NCBI RefSeq assembly: GCF_002272075.1
Contig: NZ_NPBJ01000016.1
Coordinates: 62,001 to 126,000 of the forward strand
Direction: 5' to 3'
Length of the DNA stretch: 64,000 nt
From: Terribacillus saccharophilus
GTDB lineage: Bacteria; Bacillota; Bacilli; Bacillales; Amphibacillaceae
Position numbers and translations under genes: made by a program. Within the stretch, counting starts at the first letter, position 1; each line of letters begins with the position of its first letter. Below are positions 49,623 to 58,240 of this stretch, in pieces. The notes under the pieces are model-generated. The model saw only the letters and a program-made list of their open reading frames with translations. It searched no databases and was not told the origin of the DNA.

Positions 49623-50131
49623 GGGTGTTCTTGTTCTAGCATGCTGTAAAGGAAGGAATCCCGCCAGCTTGATTTCATGCGAATATGTTCCCGGATAAAA
49701 CCTTCCTTCTGCATGCCGATTTTCTCCAATACGGTTGCAGAAGCCAGGTTATTCGGATCACAGGTAGCATAGATACGATGCAGACCAAATCCACGAAATC
49801 CAATAGAAAGAACAGCTTTAGCAGCTTCTGTTGCAAAGCCTTTGTTCCAGAAATCGGGATGGATGATATAGCCGATTTCCCCTTCTTGGTTTTGTGTGCT
49901 ATTAATACGCAATTCTGCAGAACCAATCATTTTCTCCTCGAAGATGATTGCATATACATATCGCTTCCGCGGCTCTTCCTCAGCATCCTGCAACACTTCC
50001 TCTACAAACTGTTTCGATTCAGCTTCCGTGTTCGGCCCCCAAGGCTGATAACGACAAGCCTGTTCCAGTGAAGCATACGCATGGACAGCTTCCCAGTTCT
50101 CCTCCATAAGCTCACGTAACTTTATTCTCAT
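49610..50131 (-). CDS. GNAT acetyltransferase (RimJ/RimL-like)
   Basis: A 173-residue acetyltransferase of the Acetyltransf_3 type: KLRELMEENWEAVHAYASLEQACRYQPWGPNTEAES opens, GYIIHPDFWNKGFATEAAKAVLSIGF (about 88-113) is motif A, and HRIYATCDPNNLASATVLEKIGMQKEGFIREH (about 118-149) motif B. It resembles the YjcK/YdaF group that acetylates protein N-termini or ribosomal proteins. ATG 50131 is preferred (AAAGGAG 6 nt upstream) over 50137. Its start lies inside the tail of the acetyltransferase pseudogene. Confidence 0.86.
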   Translation of the reverse strand: MRIKLRELMEENWEAVHAYASLEQACRYQPWGPNTEAESKQFVEEVLQDAEEEPRKRYVYAIIFEEKMIGSAELRINSTQNQEGEIGYIIHPDFWNKGFATEAAKAVLSIGFRGFGLHRIYATCDPNNLASATVLEKIGMQKEGFIREHIRMKSSWRDSFLYSMLEQEHPQEW

Positions 50132-50325
50132 ATGCATCTCCTTTCCATTCCATTAACAAGCAATCCCGATAGCTCCCTTCATGCCACTCACGCTTTTGCA
50201 ATGGCTTTACTTTGCGGAACCCCGCCTTCATAAAATACAAGTACTTCAGGATCTGACAGCCATTTGACCAGAAGGGCAACATCGGTACTTTTAAGCGGAC
50301 GAACTTCTGATTTTTGTTTTGTCAC
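50112..50325 (-). pseudogene. Collapsed AAC(6')-like acetyltransferase gene
   Basis: The minus strand from GTG 50325 reads TKQKSEVRPLKSTDVALLVKW, then LSDPEVLVFYEGG, the N-terminal end of an aminoglycoside 6'-N-acetyltransferase-like GNAT, and stops early. In another frame, from about 50220 to the TGA at 50112, it reads KAGFRKVKPLQKREWHEGSYRDCLLMEWK (first half KAGFRKVKPLQKREWHEG), the C-terminal end of the same type. About two thirds of the gene between the two ends is missing, so a large internal deletion with frameshift near 50220 is the likely cause. The GTG overlaps the stop codon of the hydrolase gene (GTGA), indicating former operon membership. Confidence 0.8.
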
Positions 50326-51266
50326 GATGCAACAGTCTCCCGTATCGTTTTTAAAAGATTGATAAACTTCTTCGGTTCCTCGAGAAACGGGCTGTGTGCA
50401 CTTTCTGAAAAAGTATGAAACTGTTTAACTGGTGCTTTAAGTGATGTATAGAAGTTGTAAGCCTGCTGATAAGTAGTTTGATAGTCATACTGCCCATGAA
50501 GGAAGAACACCGGCACTTCCAGCTCAGGAACAGTACGAATTAGATTGATTGTGCTTATCTCTTTTGCAAGCCTTTGATACGAGAGTCCGCTGCCTGCGAA
50601 TATATTGAATTTATCTATCCATCTATATTCTGGACAGACCATCACTTCCCGGATCAGGCGACTGCTATTGTAACCATCTCGGGTAAAACCAACAGCGTAC
50701 TTATTCGTATACTTGAATCGAACTGCTCCATAGGCACGGTTTTGGTAGTAACTTTTATCAAATTTTTTCCGAGCTAATTTACGTTTAGCTCTTTCATCTG
50801 AGCGGCGATCAGCTTCCGAGACGAGGAAGTCATATGCTTCTTTTTCCGATTCAAACTGAATACCAATTTGCCCTACTCCTATATAGGCATGAAGCTGTTC
50901 TGGCACTTTTTGCGCAGCCATTGTTCCTAAAATACTGCCCCATGAATGCCCAAGTACATATATCTTCTCTTTGTCATAGGTCTTCCTTAGGAATGCAATT
51001 AATTCCAAGGTATCTGCAAGTAGTTGTTCCAACGTAAGCAATTTTCCGCCCTCAGCTGCTTTGTAGGAGGAACCGGTACCGCGCTGATCCCAGTAGCAAA
51101 CAGTAAACTCTTGTTCCAGTTGCACTCCATGTGCCTTTATTAACGGATAAGCAGGAAATCCAGGACCTCCGTGCAGAAATAACAAGATAGGAGCAGCTTT
51201 ATCCTTATTATGCTTCATAATGACACCCTGCTGTGCTCCATTTAGATCCACCAACTGTAAAGCCAT
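50322..51266 (-). CDS. Alpha/beta-hydrolase, proline iminopeptidase-like
   Basis: A 314-residue serine hydrolase of the alpha/beta fold. FLHGGPGFPAY (about 30-40) is the oxyanion loop with the HGGPG motif of the proline iminopeptidase branch. YWDQRGTGSS (about 58-67) follows, GHSWGS (about 106-111) carries the nucleophile Ser, FLHGQYDYQTTY (about 254-265) the Asp and SESAHSPF (about 286) the His. A helical lid sits at about 140-230. It may cleave N-terminal residues from short peptides or other esters and amides. Its stop codon overlaps the start of the GNAT pseudogene. Confidence 0.87.
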   Translation of the reverse strand: MALQLVDLNGAQQGVIMKHNKDKAAPILLFLHGGPGFPAYPLIKAHGVQLEQEFTVCYWDQRGTGSSYKAAEGGKLLTLEQLLADTLELIAFLRKTYDKEKIYVLGHSWGSILGTMAAQKVPEQLHAYIGVGQIGIQFESEKEAYDFLVSEADRRSDERAKRKLARKKFDKSYYQNRAYGAVRFKYTNKYAVGFTRDGYNSSRLIREVMVCPEYRWIDKFNIFAGSGLSYQRLAKEISTINLIRTVPELEVPVFFLHGQYDYQTTYQQAYNFYTSLKAPVKQFHTFSESAHSPFLEEPKKFINLLKTIRETVAS

Positions 51267-51298
51267 TTTTTCACTTCCAATCAGAAAGGATAGTAACT

Positions 51299-52072
51299 AT
51301 GGATTTTCATCATACAAAGAATAAATGGAGTTATACCCAAAGAAATGCAAACGCCACATGGATTAGAACTTATACCTCCCTCATCGAAAATCATCCTATT
51401 GAACAGGCTCTCGATATCGGCTGCGGCGGCGGTATTTACACGAAAGCACTTGCGGAAATGGGCATCCCATCTGTGATAGGAGTAGATTCATCAGAAGTCA
51501 TGCTCGAGGCAGCAGCAGAGTATTGTCACGGGCGGGAAGGAATTAGTTTCCACAAGGGTGACGCTCAAGCAACTGGGTTGGAATCAGCGAGCTGCGACCT
51601 GATTCTGGAACGCGCATTGATTCATCACTTACAGGACATACAGCCTTGTTTCTCAGAAGCATATCGTTTATTGCGCCCCGGTGGAGTATTGCTTATTCAG
51701 GACCGCACACCAGAAGATTGCCTGCTGCCAGGAAATCCCGAGCATATTAGAGGATACTTCTTCTCATGTTTTCCAGAACTCGCAGAGATGGAAATCAGCA
51801 GAAGACATACATCCGCTCAAGTTATGAAAAATCTAGAAGATTGCGGCTTTCATGATATAGAGAAACATACATTATGGGAAGTTCGTCAAATACATGTGTC
51901 GAAAGAAAAACTGCTGGCAGATATTCGTGCCAGACTGGGGAGAAGCATCCTGCATGCTTTAGAGGATGCTGAACTGGAGAAGTTGGTTTTGTATATAGAC
52001 GATTGTATCACAGAGGAAAGGGATATTGTGGAAAGTGATAGGTGGACGATTTGGAAGGCAGTCAAAAGATAA
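51299..52072 (+). CDS. Class I SAM-dependent methyltransferase
   Basis: A 257-residue methyltransferase with ALDIGCGGGIYTKALAEMG (about 37-55) as SAM motif I, VIGVDSSEVMLEAA the acidic loop, DLILERALIHHLQD (about 102-115) motif IV and LRPGGVLLIQDRTPED (about 126-141) motif VI. Its substrate is unknown. ATG 51299 with AGAAAGGATAG upstream is taken as start. The gene is divergent from the hydrolase, only 32 bp away, so they share a promoter region. Confidence 0.86.
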   Translation: MDFHHTKNKWSYTQRNANATWIRTYTSLIENHPIEQALDIGCGGGIYTKALAEMGIPSVIGVDSSEVMLEAAAEYCHGREGISFHKGDAQATGLESASCDLILERALIHHLQDIQPCFSEAYRLLRPGGVLLIQDRTPEDCLLPGNPEHIRGYFFSCFPELAEMEISRRHTSAQVMKNLEDCGFHDIEKHTLWEVRQIHVSKEKLLADIRARLGRSILHALEDAELEKLVLYIDDCITEERDIVESDRWTIWKAVKR

Positions 52073-52105
52073 AGGCTATCGCTTTATAACGACAGCCTTT
52101 ATCTT
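52066..52105. terminator. Stem-loop after the methyltransferase gene
   Basis: AAGATAAAGGCT and AGCCTTTATCTT form a 12 bp stem with a 16 nt loop, overlapping the end of the methyltransferase gene. The T-run is short on both sides. It probably terminates both the methyltransferase and the convergent transketolase genes. Confidence 0.6.
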
Positions 52106-52149
52106 ACATACTATTATAAACTTCTTCATTCGCAGTGAGTGACATCCAG

Positions 52150-53103
52150 TTACTTCTCTATAAGCCTTTGTACAGCTTCAACGATATCTGTATTTGTGAG
52201 CTTATAATAAGTCTTTAAATAATCTACTTTCCCCACTTGCCCAAACTGTTCACGTACTCCTATTCTATACATCGGTACAGGGTGATTCTCAGCTAATACT
52301 TCCGAGACGGCACTACCTAACCCGCCGATTACATTATGATTTTCTGCTGTTACAATTGCTTTTGTCTTTTGGGCATATTCTGTGATCAATTCTGCATCAA
52401 TTGGTTTGATAGAATACATATCAATGACAGCCGCGTGGATCCCTTGCCGCTCGAGAATATCTGCAGCCTGTAAAGCTTCTGCAACCATAATACCGGTTGC
52501 TATGATAGTGACATCACATCCGTCACGCAATAGCTTCCCTTTTCCGTCTTCAAAGGTTTCGTTTTCCTCGTAAAGCTTGACGGCATTCTTCCGAATTGTA
52601 CGGATATAGTGGATGCCGTGCTCTTTTTCAATACGTCTCAGCAAGTACCCAAGCATAGTAGAATCACTAGCTTCATAAACATGCGCTTGCGGAACCAGCC
52701 TCATAAGCCCAATATCCTCAAATGTCATATGGGTACCGCCGTTATGCTCTGCCGTAATACCTGCATCTGACCCGAGGATTTTGATATTTGTCTTGGCATA
52801 TCCGCCTGAAACGAATAGCTGATCAAATGTCCTTCTCGTAGCGAACTGGCCGAAAGTGTGCACATAAGGAATTTTCCCTGTAAGAGATAAACCAGCTGCA
52901 ACTCCCATCATGTTGGCTTCCATAATACCGCTGTTGATGAGCTGATTTGGTATTTCTGCTTTGATTTTATTCGTTGTGATAGCACTCATCAAGTCCGCTT
53001 CCAGAGCTATCACTTCCGGGTTTGCTTTTGCCAGTTCCAGAATGGTTTCAGCATAGACTTGGCGCATCTCTCGTTTTTCTTTTTCATAAACAGTCGAAAT
53101 CAT
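52150..53103 (-). CDS. Transketolase C-terminal subunit
   Basis: A 317-residue protein equal to the pyrimidine-binding and C-terminal domains of transketolase: ALEADLMSAITTNKIKAEIPNQLINSGIMEANMMGVAAGLSLTGKIPYVHTFGQFATRR (about 35-93; GIMEANM carries the catalytic Glu), IGLMRLVP, then RDGCDVTIIATGIMVAEALQAADILERQGIHAAVIDMYSIKPID. It works only with its N-terminal partner, overlapping the upstream gene by four bases. Together they move two-carbon units between ketose and aldose phosphates. Placement behind an Ula-type PTS ties it to the catabolism of that substrate. Confidence 0.92.
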   Translation of the reverse strand: MISTVYEKEKREMRQVYAETILELAKANPEVIALEADLMSAITTNKIKAEIPNQLINSGIMEANMMGVAAGLSLTGKIPYVHTFGQFATRRTFDQLFVSGGYAKTNIKILGSDAGITAEHNGGTHMTFEDIGLMRLVPQAHVYEASDSTMLGYLLRRIEKEHGIHYIRTIRKNAVKLYEENETFEDGKGKLLRDGCDVTIIATGIMVAEALQAADILERQGIHAAVIDMYSIKPIDAELITEYAQKTKAIVTAENHNVIGGLGSAVSEVLAENHPVPMYRIGVREQFGQVGKVDYLKTYYKLTNTDIVEAVQRLIEK

Positions 53104-53948
53104 CCTCCCACCTCCTGCTTCAGTTTCGTTTCCAACTCATGAATTGCCTGTTCAATTGCCGCTGTATCTGATTCGTTCGGTCTGATGTGGTGATTATCAG
53201 CCAACTCCTCCAAATAACGGACTCCCTGCCCTTTGATAGTATCCAAGATGATGGCTACTGGTTTTTCCTTTTGATTCATACCTTGCAAGATTGCTTGATG
53301 GATGTCTCCTACGTCACTTCCGTCCACTTTGCAAGTATAAAAACCAAAGGCATCCATCTTTGCAGCAAAATCGATAGGGTCAATGATATCCTTCGTCAGA
53401 CCATCCAATTGCTTCTTATTATCATCAACGAAAACGAATAAATTGTGCAGTTTATGATGGGCAGCGAATTGAAAAGCTTCCCAGCATTGGCCTTCATTCA
53501 GTTCTCCGTCACCTACGATACAAAATGTCTTGTTCTTCCGTTCGGAGAGCTTATGAGACAGCGCAACACCTACAGCAGCTGATATACCTTGACCGAGCGA
53601 ACCTGTCGTCATGTCCACACCTGGAGTCAGGTTTTTGTCTGGATGAGAAGGCAGCTTTGTACCATTTTGATTTAGTGTATACAGCATCTCTTCAGGAAAA
53701 TATCCCTTTACTGCAAGCGCTGCATAAAGCCCTGGGCCACCGTGTCCCTTTGATAAAATGAAATAGTCTCGATCTTCCCACATTGGATCAGTCGGATTAA
53801 CTTGCATCACATCTCCGTAAAGTACTGCTAATGTTTCAATGATAGATAAGCTTCCTCCATAGTGACCGAACCCCAAATGATGAAGCTCTTGAAGTGTCTT
53901 CAATCTAATTTCATCCCGGAACCTCTCTACCTTCTCTAAATCCATCAT
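53100..53948 (-). CDS. Transketolase N-terminal subunit
   Basis: A 282-residue thiamine diphosphate-binding subunit. GFGHYGGSLSIIETLAVLYGDVM (about 26-48) and FILSKGHGGPGLYAALAVKG (about 62-81) lead. GSLGQGISAAVGVALSHKL (about 117-135) follows, then the ThDP motif FCIVGDGELNEGQCWEA (about 142-158), with LFVFVDDNKKQLDG. Split transketolases are normal in many Firmicutes sugar clusters. ATG 53948 with AAAGGAGAAG. Downstream by four overlapping bases is the C-terminal partner, upstream the PTS membrane protein (29 nt). Confidence 0.92.
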   Translation of the reverse strand: MMDLEKVERFRDEIRLKTLQELHHLGFGHYGGSLSIIETLAVLYGDVMQVNPTDPMWEDRDYFILSKGHGGPGLYAALAVKGYFPEEMLYTLNQNGTKLPSHPDKNLTPGVDMTTGSLGQGISAAVGVALSHKLSERKNKTFCIVGDGELNEGQCWEAFQFAAHHKLHNLFVFVDDNKKQLDGLTKDIIDPIDFAAKMDAFGFYTCKVDGSDVGDIHQAILQGMNQKEKPVAIILDTIKGQGVRYLEELADNHHIRPNESDTAAIEQAIHELETKLKQEVGG

Positions 53949-53977
53949 TTATCTTCTCCTTTCCTATTCAGCATCTA

Positions 53978-55354
53978 TTAGGCACCAATCTGATTGGAGT
54001 CATTTGTCTTTTTATTGCGTTTAAACAATCCGAAGACAACAGCCAACACAACAAGACCAACAACCGTTACGGTAACACCTGCTGCACCGAACATTTTCGC
54101 CACCTGTCCAAGTACGATGCCAGAAGCCGCAAAGTCTGCATCTGAGAAAGTCGTACTAGCGAATCCTAAATCTCCTAGTACCGGCATCAAAAATACCGGA
54201 AGGAAAGTAATCAACAATCCATTTGCGAAAGCTCCAATAGTTGCTCCTCTCACACCGCCAGTGGCGTTTCCGAAAACACCAGCTGTAGCTCCTGTAAAGA
54301 AGTGCGGTACAACGCCCGGCAAAATAATAACTGCTCCAGCAAGACCAAGTGCCACCATGCCAACAATTCCTCCAAGGAAGCTGCAGAAGAATCCAATCAA
54401 AACAGCATTCGGTGCATAAGGGAAAACAACTGGACAATCAAGAGCTGGTTTAGAATTCGGAACAAGTTTCGTCGAAATACCTTTGAAAGCAGGGACAATT
54501 TCAGCTAGCACTAGACGCACCCCTGTCAGGATAACGAATACACCTGCCGCAAACGTTACGCCTTGGATTATAGAGAAGACGATATAGTGAGTACCTCCGC
54601 TCAATTCCCCCTCTACATATCCTGGACCAGCAAATAGTGCAATGATGACATAAAGCACAACCATCGTAAGCGAGATCGTAACCGAACTATCTCGCAGGAA
54701 CCCCAATCCTTTCGGAAACTTAATATCTTCTGTAGATCTGGATCCCTTCCCAACTACTTTGCCTACCACTCCGGAAAGTGCATAACCTAAGCTTGAGAAA
54801 TGACCGAATCCCACATTGTCGTTACCTGTGATTTTCCGCATGAACGGCTGGCAAATTGCCGGAAAAGCAGCCATGATCAACCCAAGAGCCAAGGAACCGA
54901 CAATGATAAGCGGAACACCCTTCAATCCTGATACTGCAAGGATTACAGCGAGCATACAAGCCATATACAGCGTGTGGTGACCTGTAAGGAAGATGAATTT
55001 CAATCTAGTAAAACGCGCGATCAGAATATTGGCTAACATACCAAAGAACATAATAAATGCAGTTGTACTTCCATATTCCGTCAGTGCCATCGCTACGATA
55101 GCTTCATTGTTCGGTACTACACCATTTACATTGAAAGCATGCTGGAACATTTGCCCGAACGGGTCAAGTGAACCAACAATGATATTCGCACCAGCAGAGA
55201 TTACCAAGAAACCAAGGAATGTTTTCGTCGTCCCTTTAATAATCTCGCTCAGCGGCTTCTTCAGGATGATTAGCCCCACCAAGGAAATCAATGCCACCAA
55301 TACCGCCGGTGTGCTAAGAATATCGATGACCAGCTTCAGAAATCTTTCGACCAT
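53978..55354 (-). CDS. ulaA: PTS ascorbate-type EIIC membrane component (UlaA-like)
   Basis: A 458-residue polytopic permease of the PTS-AG family, which imports and phosphorylates its sugar together with EIIB. About 11 hydrophobic segments occur. LISLVGLIILKKPLSEIIKGTTKTFLGFLVISAGANIIVGSLDPFG (about 20-66) and MALTEYGSTTAFIMFFGMLANILIARFTRLKFIFLTGHH mark UlaA. The charged C-terminal tail FKRNKKTNDSNQIG is cytoplasmic. L-ascorbate is the family substrate, but neither UlaG lactonase nor UlaD/E/F genes are present, so another sugar acid or pentulose is possible. Confidence 0.9.
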   Translation of the reverse strand: MVERFLKLVIDILSTPAVLVALISLVGLIILKKPLSEIIKGTTKTFLGFLVISAGANIIVGSLDPFGQMFQHAFNVNGVVPNNEAIVAMALTEYGSTTAFIMFFGMLANILIARFTRLKFIFLTGHHTLYMACMLAVILAVSGLKGVPLIIVGSLALGLIMAAFPAICQPFMRKITGNDNVGFGHFSSLGYALSGVVGKVVGKGSRSTEDIKFPKGLGFLRDSSVTISLTMVVLYVIIALFAGPGYVEGELSGGTHYIVFSIIQGVTFAAGVFVILTGVRLVLAEIVPAFKGISTKLVPNSKPALDCPVVFPYAPNAVLIGFFCSFLGGIVGMVALGLAGAVIILPGVVPHFFTGATAGVFGNATGGVRGATIGAFANGLLITFLPVFLMPVLGDLGFASTTFSDADFAASGIVLGQVAKMFGAAGVTVTVVGLVVLAVVFGLFKRNKKTNDSNQIGA

Positions 55355-55375
55355 TGTATTCTCCTCCTTTGTTCT

Positions 55376-55660
55376 TTAGGAAATGATGCCCTTCTGTTGA
55401 AGAACCTCTTGCAGCTTTGATTTGATTCCGTCCATATCGATGATGCTGTCAATCACGATTACTTCACCTAAGTGATGCATCCCATCAGCAATATCCTTGG
55501 CAGCAATAAACAAATCCGCATCATCAGGAGTTGCCGAGCTCAAATCTGAATGACTCACCTCTACACCAGTGACACCTAACTCTGATAGAATCTGCTGAAC
55601 ATTCATCTCCAACATAAAGCTGCTTCCTAGTCCTGACCCGCAAACTGCTAATATCTTCAT
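55376..55660 (-). CDS. ulaB: PTS ascorbate-type EIIB component (UlaB-like)
   Basis: A 94-residue cytosolic phosphocarrier. MKILAVCGSGLGSSFMLEM puts the phosphorylated Cys at residue 7 in the usual P-loop. The remainder (VEVSHSDLSSATPDDADLFIAAKDIAD) forms the small alpha/beta fold. It lies 21 nt before the EIIC gene and 17 nt after the regulator gene, which carries the EIIA domain. With these parts the PTS is complete. Confidence 0.9.
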   Translation of the reverse strand: MKILAVCGSGLGSSFMLEMNVQQILSELGVTGVEVSHSDLSSATPDDADLFIAAKDIADGMHHLGEVIVIDSIIDMDGIKSKLQEVLQQKGIIS

Positions 55661-55677
55661 AATTACTCCTCCAATTT

Positions 55678-57738
55678 TCAGGCTATAGTTGAATAACTTT
55701 TAAATAGTGCAAGTATTTCTTCCTTACTATCAGATTCAATCAGTGTTGCAACATTTTCTTTATCGCTGAGCAGTTTGGTCAGCTGCGACAGTGCCCTTAA
55801 ATGGGTTTTGTTATCGATTGCCGCAATACAAAATAATAATCTAACTCCTTTGGTATGATTTGTGGAAAAATAGACAGGCTCCTTTAATCTAAGAAAGCTC
55901 ATTCCTACTGCATGCACACCGGATTCCGGTCTGGCATGCGGGATGGCAACATCCGGTCCTATCACTACATAAGGCCCTAGTTTTTCTATATTTTCTATCA
56001 TTGCCTCTACATAAGATGGCGAGATAGACTCATTTTGCAGCAGAGGCTTGGCAACGCAGGCAATTGCATCTTGCCAGCTTGGTAAACTTTCAGCTAGTTG
56101 AACAGTATCTTCATGTAACAAGTCTTGTAACACTGGTTGATTCTCCTTTCTTCGTTCTGTTTTGCGATGGAACTGGAATGTCCGCAGCATGTTTTCTAAT
56201 TGTTTCTCATCATGGATGCTGGCGTATCGGCTGATTTCCTGAAGAAGCTCTCTTACTGATACGCCATCATATTGAATACCGAATAATGTTTCATATACGC
56301 CATTGACTAAAGCACTTTTTTCAGTAGGCGACATGATCGGTTTAACGTGAAAACACGGGATACTGGACTGCAAATCAATTGTTGAGAAGATAACATCATA
56401 ATCCATTGCAGTCTTCTGTTCGTATTGTCGGAGTGAGCATGTATCCTCGACCACAATCTCTGAAAATAATGATTCGAGCATGTATTTCACCATCAAGGAT
56501 GAACTTATACCGCTCGGACAGACGACTAGAGCTCTTTTCTTCCTTGGCATTTGCTGTGTCGGCTTTTCTAATAACGCGCCGAAATGAATCGTAATAAATC
56601 CTATCTCTTCTTCCGGAATAACTATATTGAGCAGGTCTCCAACCGGTTGTAACAGCTCTTGTACAATCAGATATAATTCTTGATGTTCATTTTTAATCTG
56701 TTGTAAAAGCGGGTTGTGTATCGGAATCCGATATTTCATTCGATAGTAAGCTGGCCTCATATGCTGATAGAGGGTGCGTACGACATTAGCCCTTCGTTCG
56801 AAAACGACAGCAGCCTTGTTCTCGAAATCCAAGACCAATTGTTCGCACAATCTATACAGCAGATCTCGCGTATTGCTTTCCTGCTGTATTTGACCTAGTG
56901 ATAGAGCAAGCAAGTGGATGCTGAAATAACATACTTCATTTTCATCAAGTGGTAGTTGAAGCTTTTCAAAAACAGAGAGTGTCACACCCCACATTGCATC
57001 CTGTTTCATATTGAGAATTTCGTCTTCATGGAAACGGACTGTTTTTCCTTCACGAAGTCGGCAGGCATACAGCACTAAAAAATAAGTGAAATGATCCAGC
57101 CTTTCCTCAACAAACTGAAGTCCGAAATCCTTTTCCATCGTCTGCAATAAATCTTGCACATCTTTTGCAGTTACATTTTTTAAATGTGCTGTGAGATGTT
57201 TCACTATTGTCGGAAAAGTGGGATTTTGGAGCATCTTCGCCAGATGATTTTGAACCAAAATTCTTTTATCCGCTTCGGATCCCCTAAGATGATAGCCATT
57301 CTGTCTTGTATAACGAATTTCTACTAAGAATGGATTAATCCGCTTATTGGCACGTTTGATATCTGCAACTACTGTATTTTTGCTAACTTGGAGCACATGT
57401 GTTAAATGGTAAGATGATACAGGCTCCTCCCTTATGAACAAATACAGGTAAAGAAAAAGCAGACGATCTTCTTCGCCTAATACAAGCTGCTGACCATTTT
57501 GAATCAGCTGCTTCTTTTGGTAACACTGCACCACCTCCTGAGGTACACGAATGAGCTGCGTCCCTTTATATAGGATCTGCGGCAACTGCTCTGCTGTAAG
57601 CCAGTCATTCAGCTTCTCCAAGTCATAAGTCAGCTGCCTTTTGGATAATTGAGTGAGATCCATGAGCTGTTGCAATGTAATGTGCTGTGAACGGATAAGC
57701 TGCTCAAGCAAGATGGATGGCCGCTTGTCTAGCATCAT
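55678..57738 (-). CDS. PRD-containing BglG/MtlR-type regulator with EIIB- and EIIA-like domains
   Basis: A 686-residue regulator and PTS protein. An N-terminal HTH (ITLQQLMDLTQLSKRQLTYDLEKLNDWL, about 20-47) and a second HTH (SSYHLTHVLQVSKNTVVADIKRANKRI) are followed by PRD1 and PRD2 (about 180-400). An EIIB-like segment (RALVVCPSGISSSLMVKYML, about 407) and an EIIA domain (about 540-686, with VVIGPDVAIPHARPESG His site) close the chain. Its EIIA part probably serves the adjacent UlaA-UlaB pair. ATG 57738 with AGGAGGTG at 8 nt is preferred to GTG 57747. First gene of the operon, with a cre-like site upstream. Confidence 0.9.
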   Translation of the reverse strand: MMLDKRPSILLEQLIRSQHITLQQLMDLTQLSKRQLTYDLEKLNDWLTAEQLPQILYKGTQLIRVPQEVVQCYQKKQLIQNGQQLVLGEEDRLLFLYLYLFIREEPVSSYHLTHVLQVSKNTVVADIKRANKRINPFLVEIRYTRQNGYHLRGSEADKRILVQNHLAKMLQNPTFPTIVKHLTAHLKNVTAKDVQDLLQTMEKDFGLQFVEERLDHFTYFLVLYACRLREGKTVRFHEDEILNMKQDAMWGVTLSVFEKLQLPLDENEVCYFSIHLLALSLGQIQQESNTRDLLYRLCEQLVLDFENKAAVVFERRANVVRTLYQHMRPAYYRMKYRIPIHNPLLQQIKNEHQELYLIVQELLQPVGDLLNIVIPEEEIGFITIHFGALLEKPTQQMPRKKRALVVCPSGISSSLMVKYMLESLFSEIVVEDTCSLRQYEQKTAMDYDVIFSTIDLQSSIPCFHVKPIMSPTEKSALVNGVYETLFGIQYDGVSVRELLQEISRYASIHDEKQLENMLRTFQFHRKTERRKENQPVLQDLLHEDTVQLAESLPSWQDAIACVAKPLLQNESISPSYVEAMIENIEKLGPYVVIGPDVAIPHARPESGVHAVGMSFLRLKEPVYFSTNHTKGVRLLFCIAAIDNKTHLRALSQLTKLLSDKENVATLIESDSKEEILALFKSYSTIA

Positions 57739-57766
57739 TGGATTCACCTCCTGATTTCATTTTATA

Positions 57767-57780
57767 TTAAAGCGCTTACA
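57767..57780 (-). promoter_or_regulatory. Cre-like site before the Ula-type operon
   Basis: TGTAAGCGCTTTAA on the minus strand differs from the cre consensus only at position 13. It lies 29 bp before the regulator start codon, where CcpA repression would act on the whole operon. Confidence 0.65.
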
Positions 57781-57868
57781 TTTTGACTAGTGATTGGGTA
57801 CAAAAGTTGTATGGCCTTCGTTACAAGATTGGGATAACATGCAACACGCTAGTTGCTTAGAAATACAT

Positions 57869-57976
57869 TTACTGGATATTACCACCCAATTTCCTGATCT
57901 GTATCCGGATATACAGACCGATTAAGTTATCTTTGCAACAGTCAATAACGTCTTTGGATAGCTGTTTTTTCCCCAT
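57869..57976 (-). CDS. Possible leader peptide, 35 residues
   Basis: A short frame starts at ATG 57976, with GGAGGG nine bases upstream, and runs 35 codons (MGKKQLSKDVIDCCKDNLIG then LYIRIQIRKLGGNIQ). It is basic, with two adjacent Cys. No homologue is recognised. It ends 130 nt before the PTS regulator start, with the cre-like site between, so it could be a leader peptide, a small regulator or a chance frame. Confidence 0.35.
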   Translation of the reverse strand: MGKKQLSKDVIDCCKDNLIGLYIRIQIRKLGGNIQ

Positions 57977-58240
57977 AAAAAATACCCTCCAGTTATCACT
58001 CTGCAGTACTTGAAGGGTGTTTCATTATGTTCTATTCACTAGGTTAGTCTTCCCACTGTTCAGCTTCTTCAGTTCAGATATATCATTCATTTTCTCGATA
58101 TTGACCAGCACAAATCAGCGTACTGTTTGTGTGTAACAATTAAAGGAGAAAGATGACATGATGAAAAACTGAATTATACCTTCTATCTCACTTAACGTAA
58201 TAAATTAGATGTATATATCAGGCTCTAATAAAAATAAAAA

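Larger units (their letters stand above)
57739..58240. other. Intergenic region before the PTS regulator
   Basis: No conserved gene is seen. It contains a cre-like site (57767-57780), a short hairpin GCAAC/GTTGC (57841-57856), the small SD-led open frame at 57869-57976, and a stretch (about 58025-58110, minus) open for about 28 codons, reading VLVNIEKMNDISELKKLN. This may be a gene remnant, but no parent is recognised. TetR gene stop at 58241. Confidence 0.45.

Noticed and set aside
58150-58175. SD-like AAAGGAG followed by ATGATGAAAAACTGA
   Set aside because: The frame ends after four codons. Too short to support as a leader peptide.
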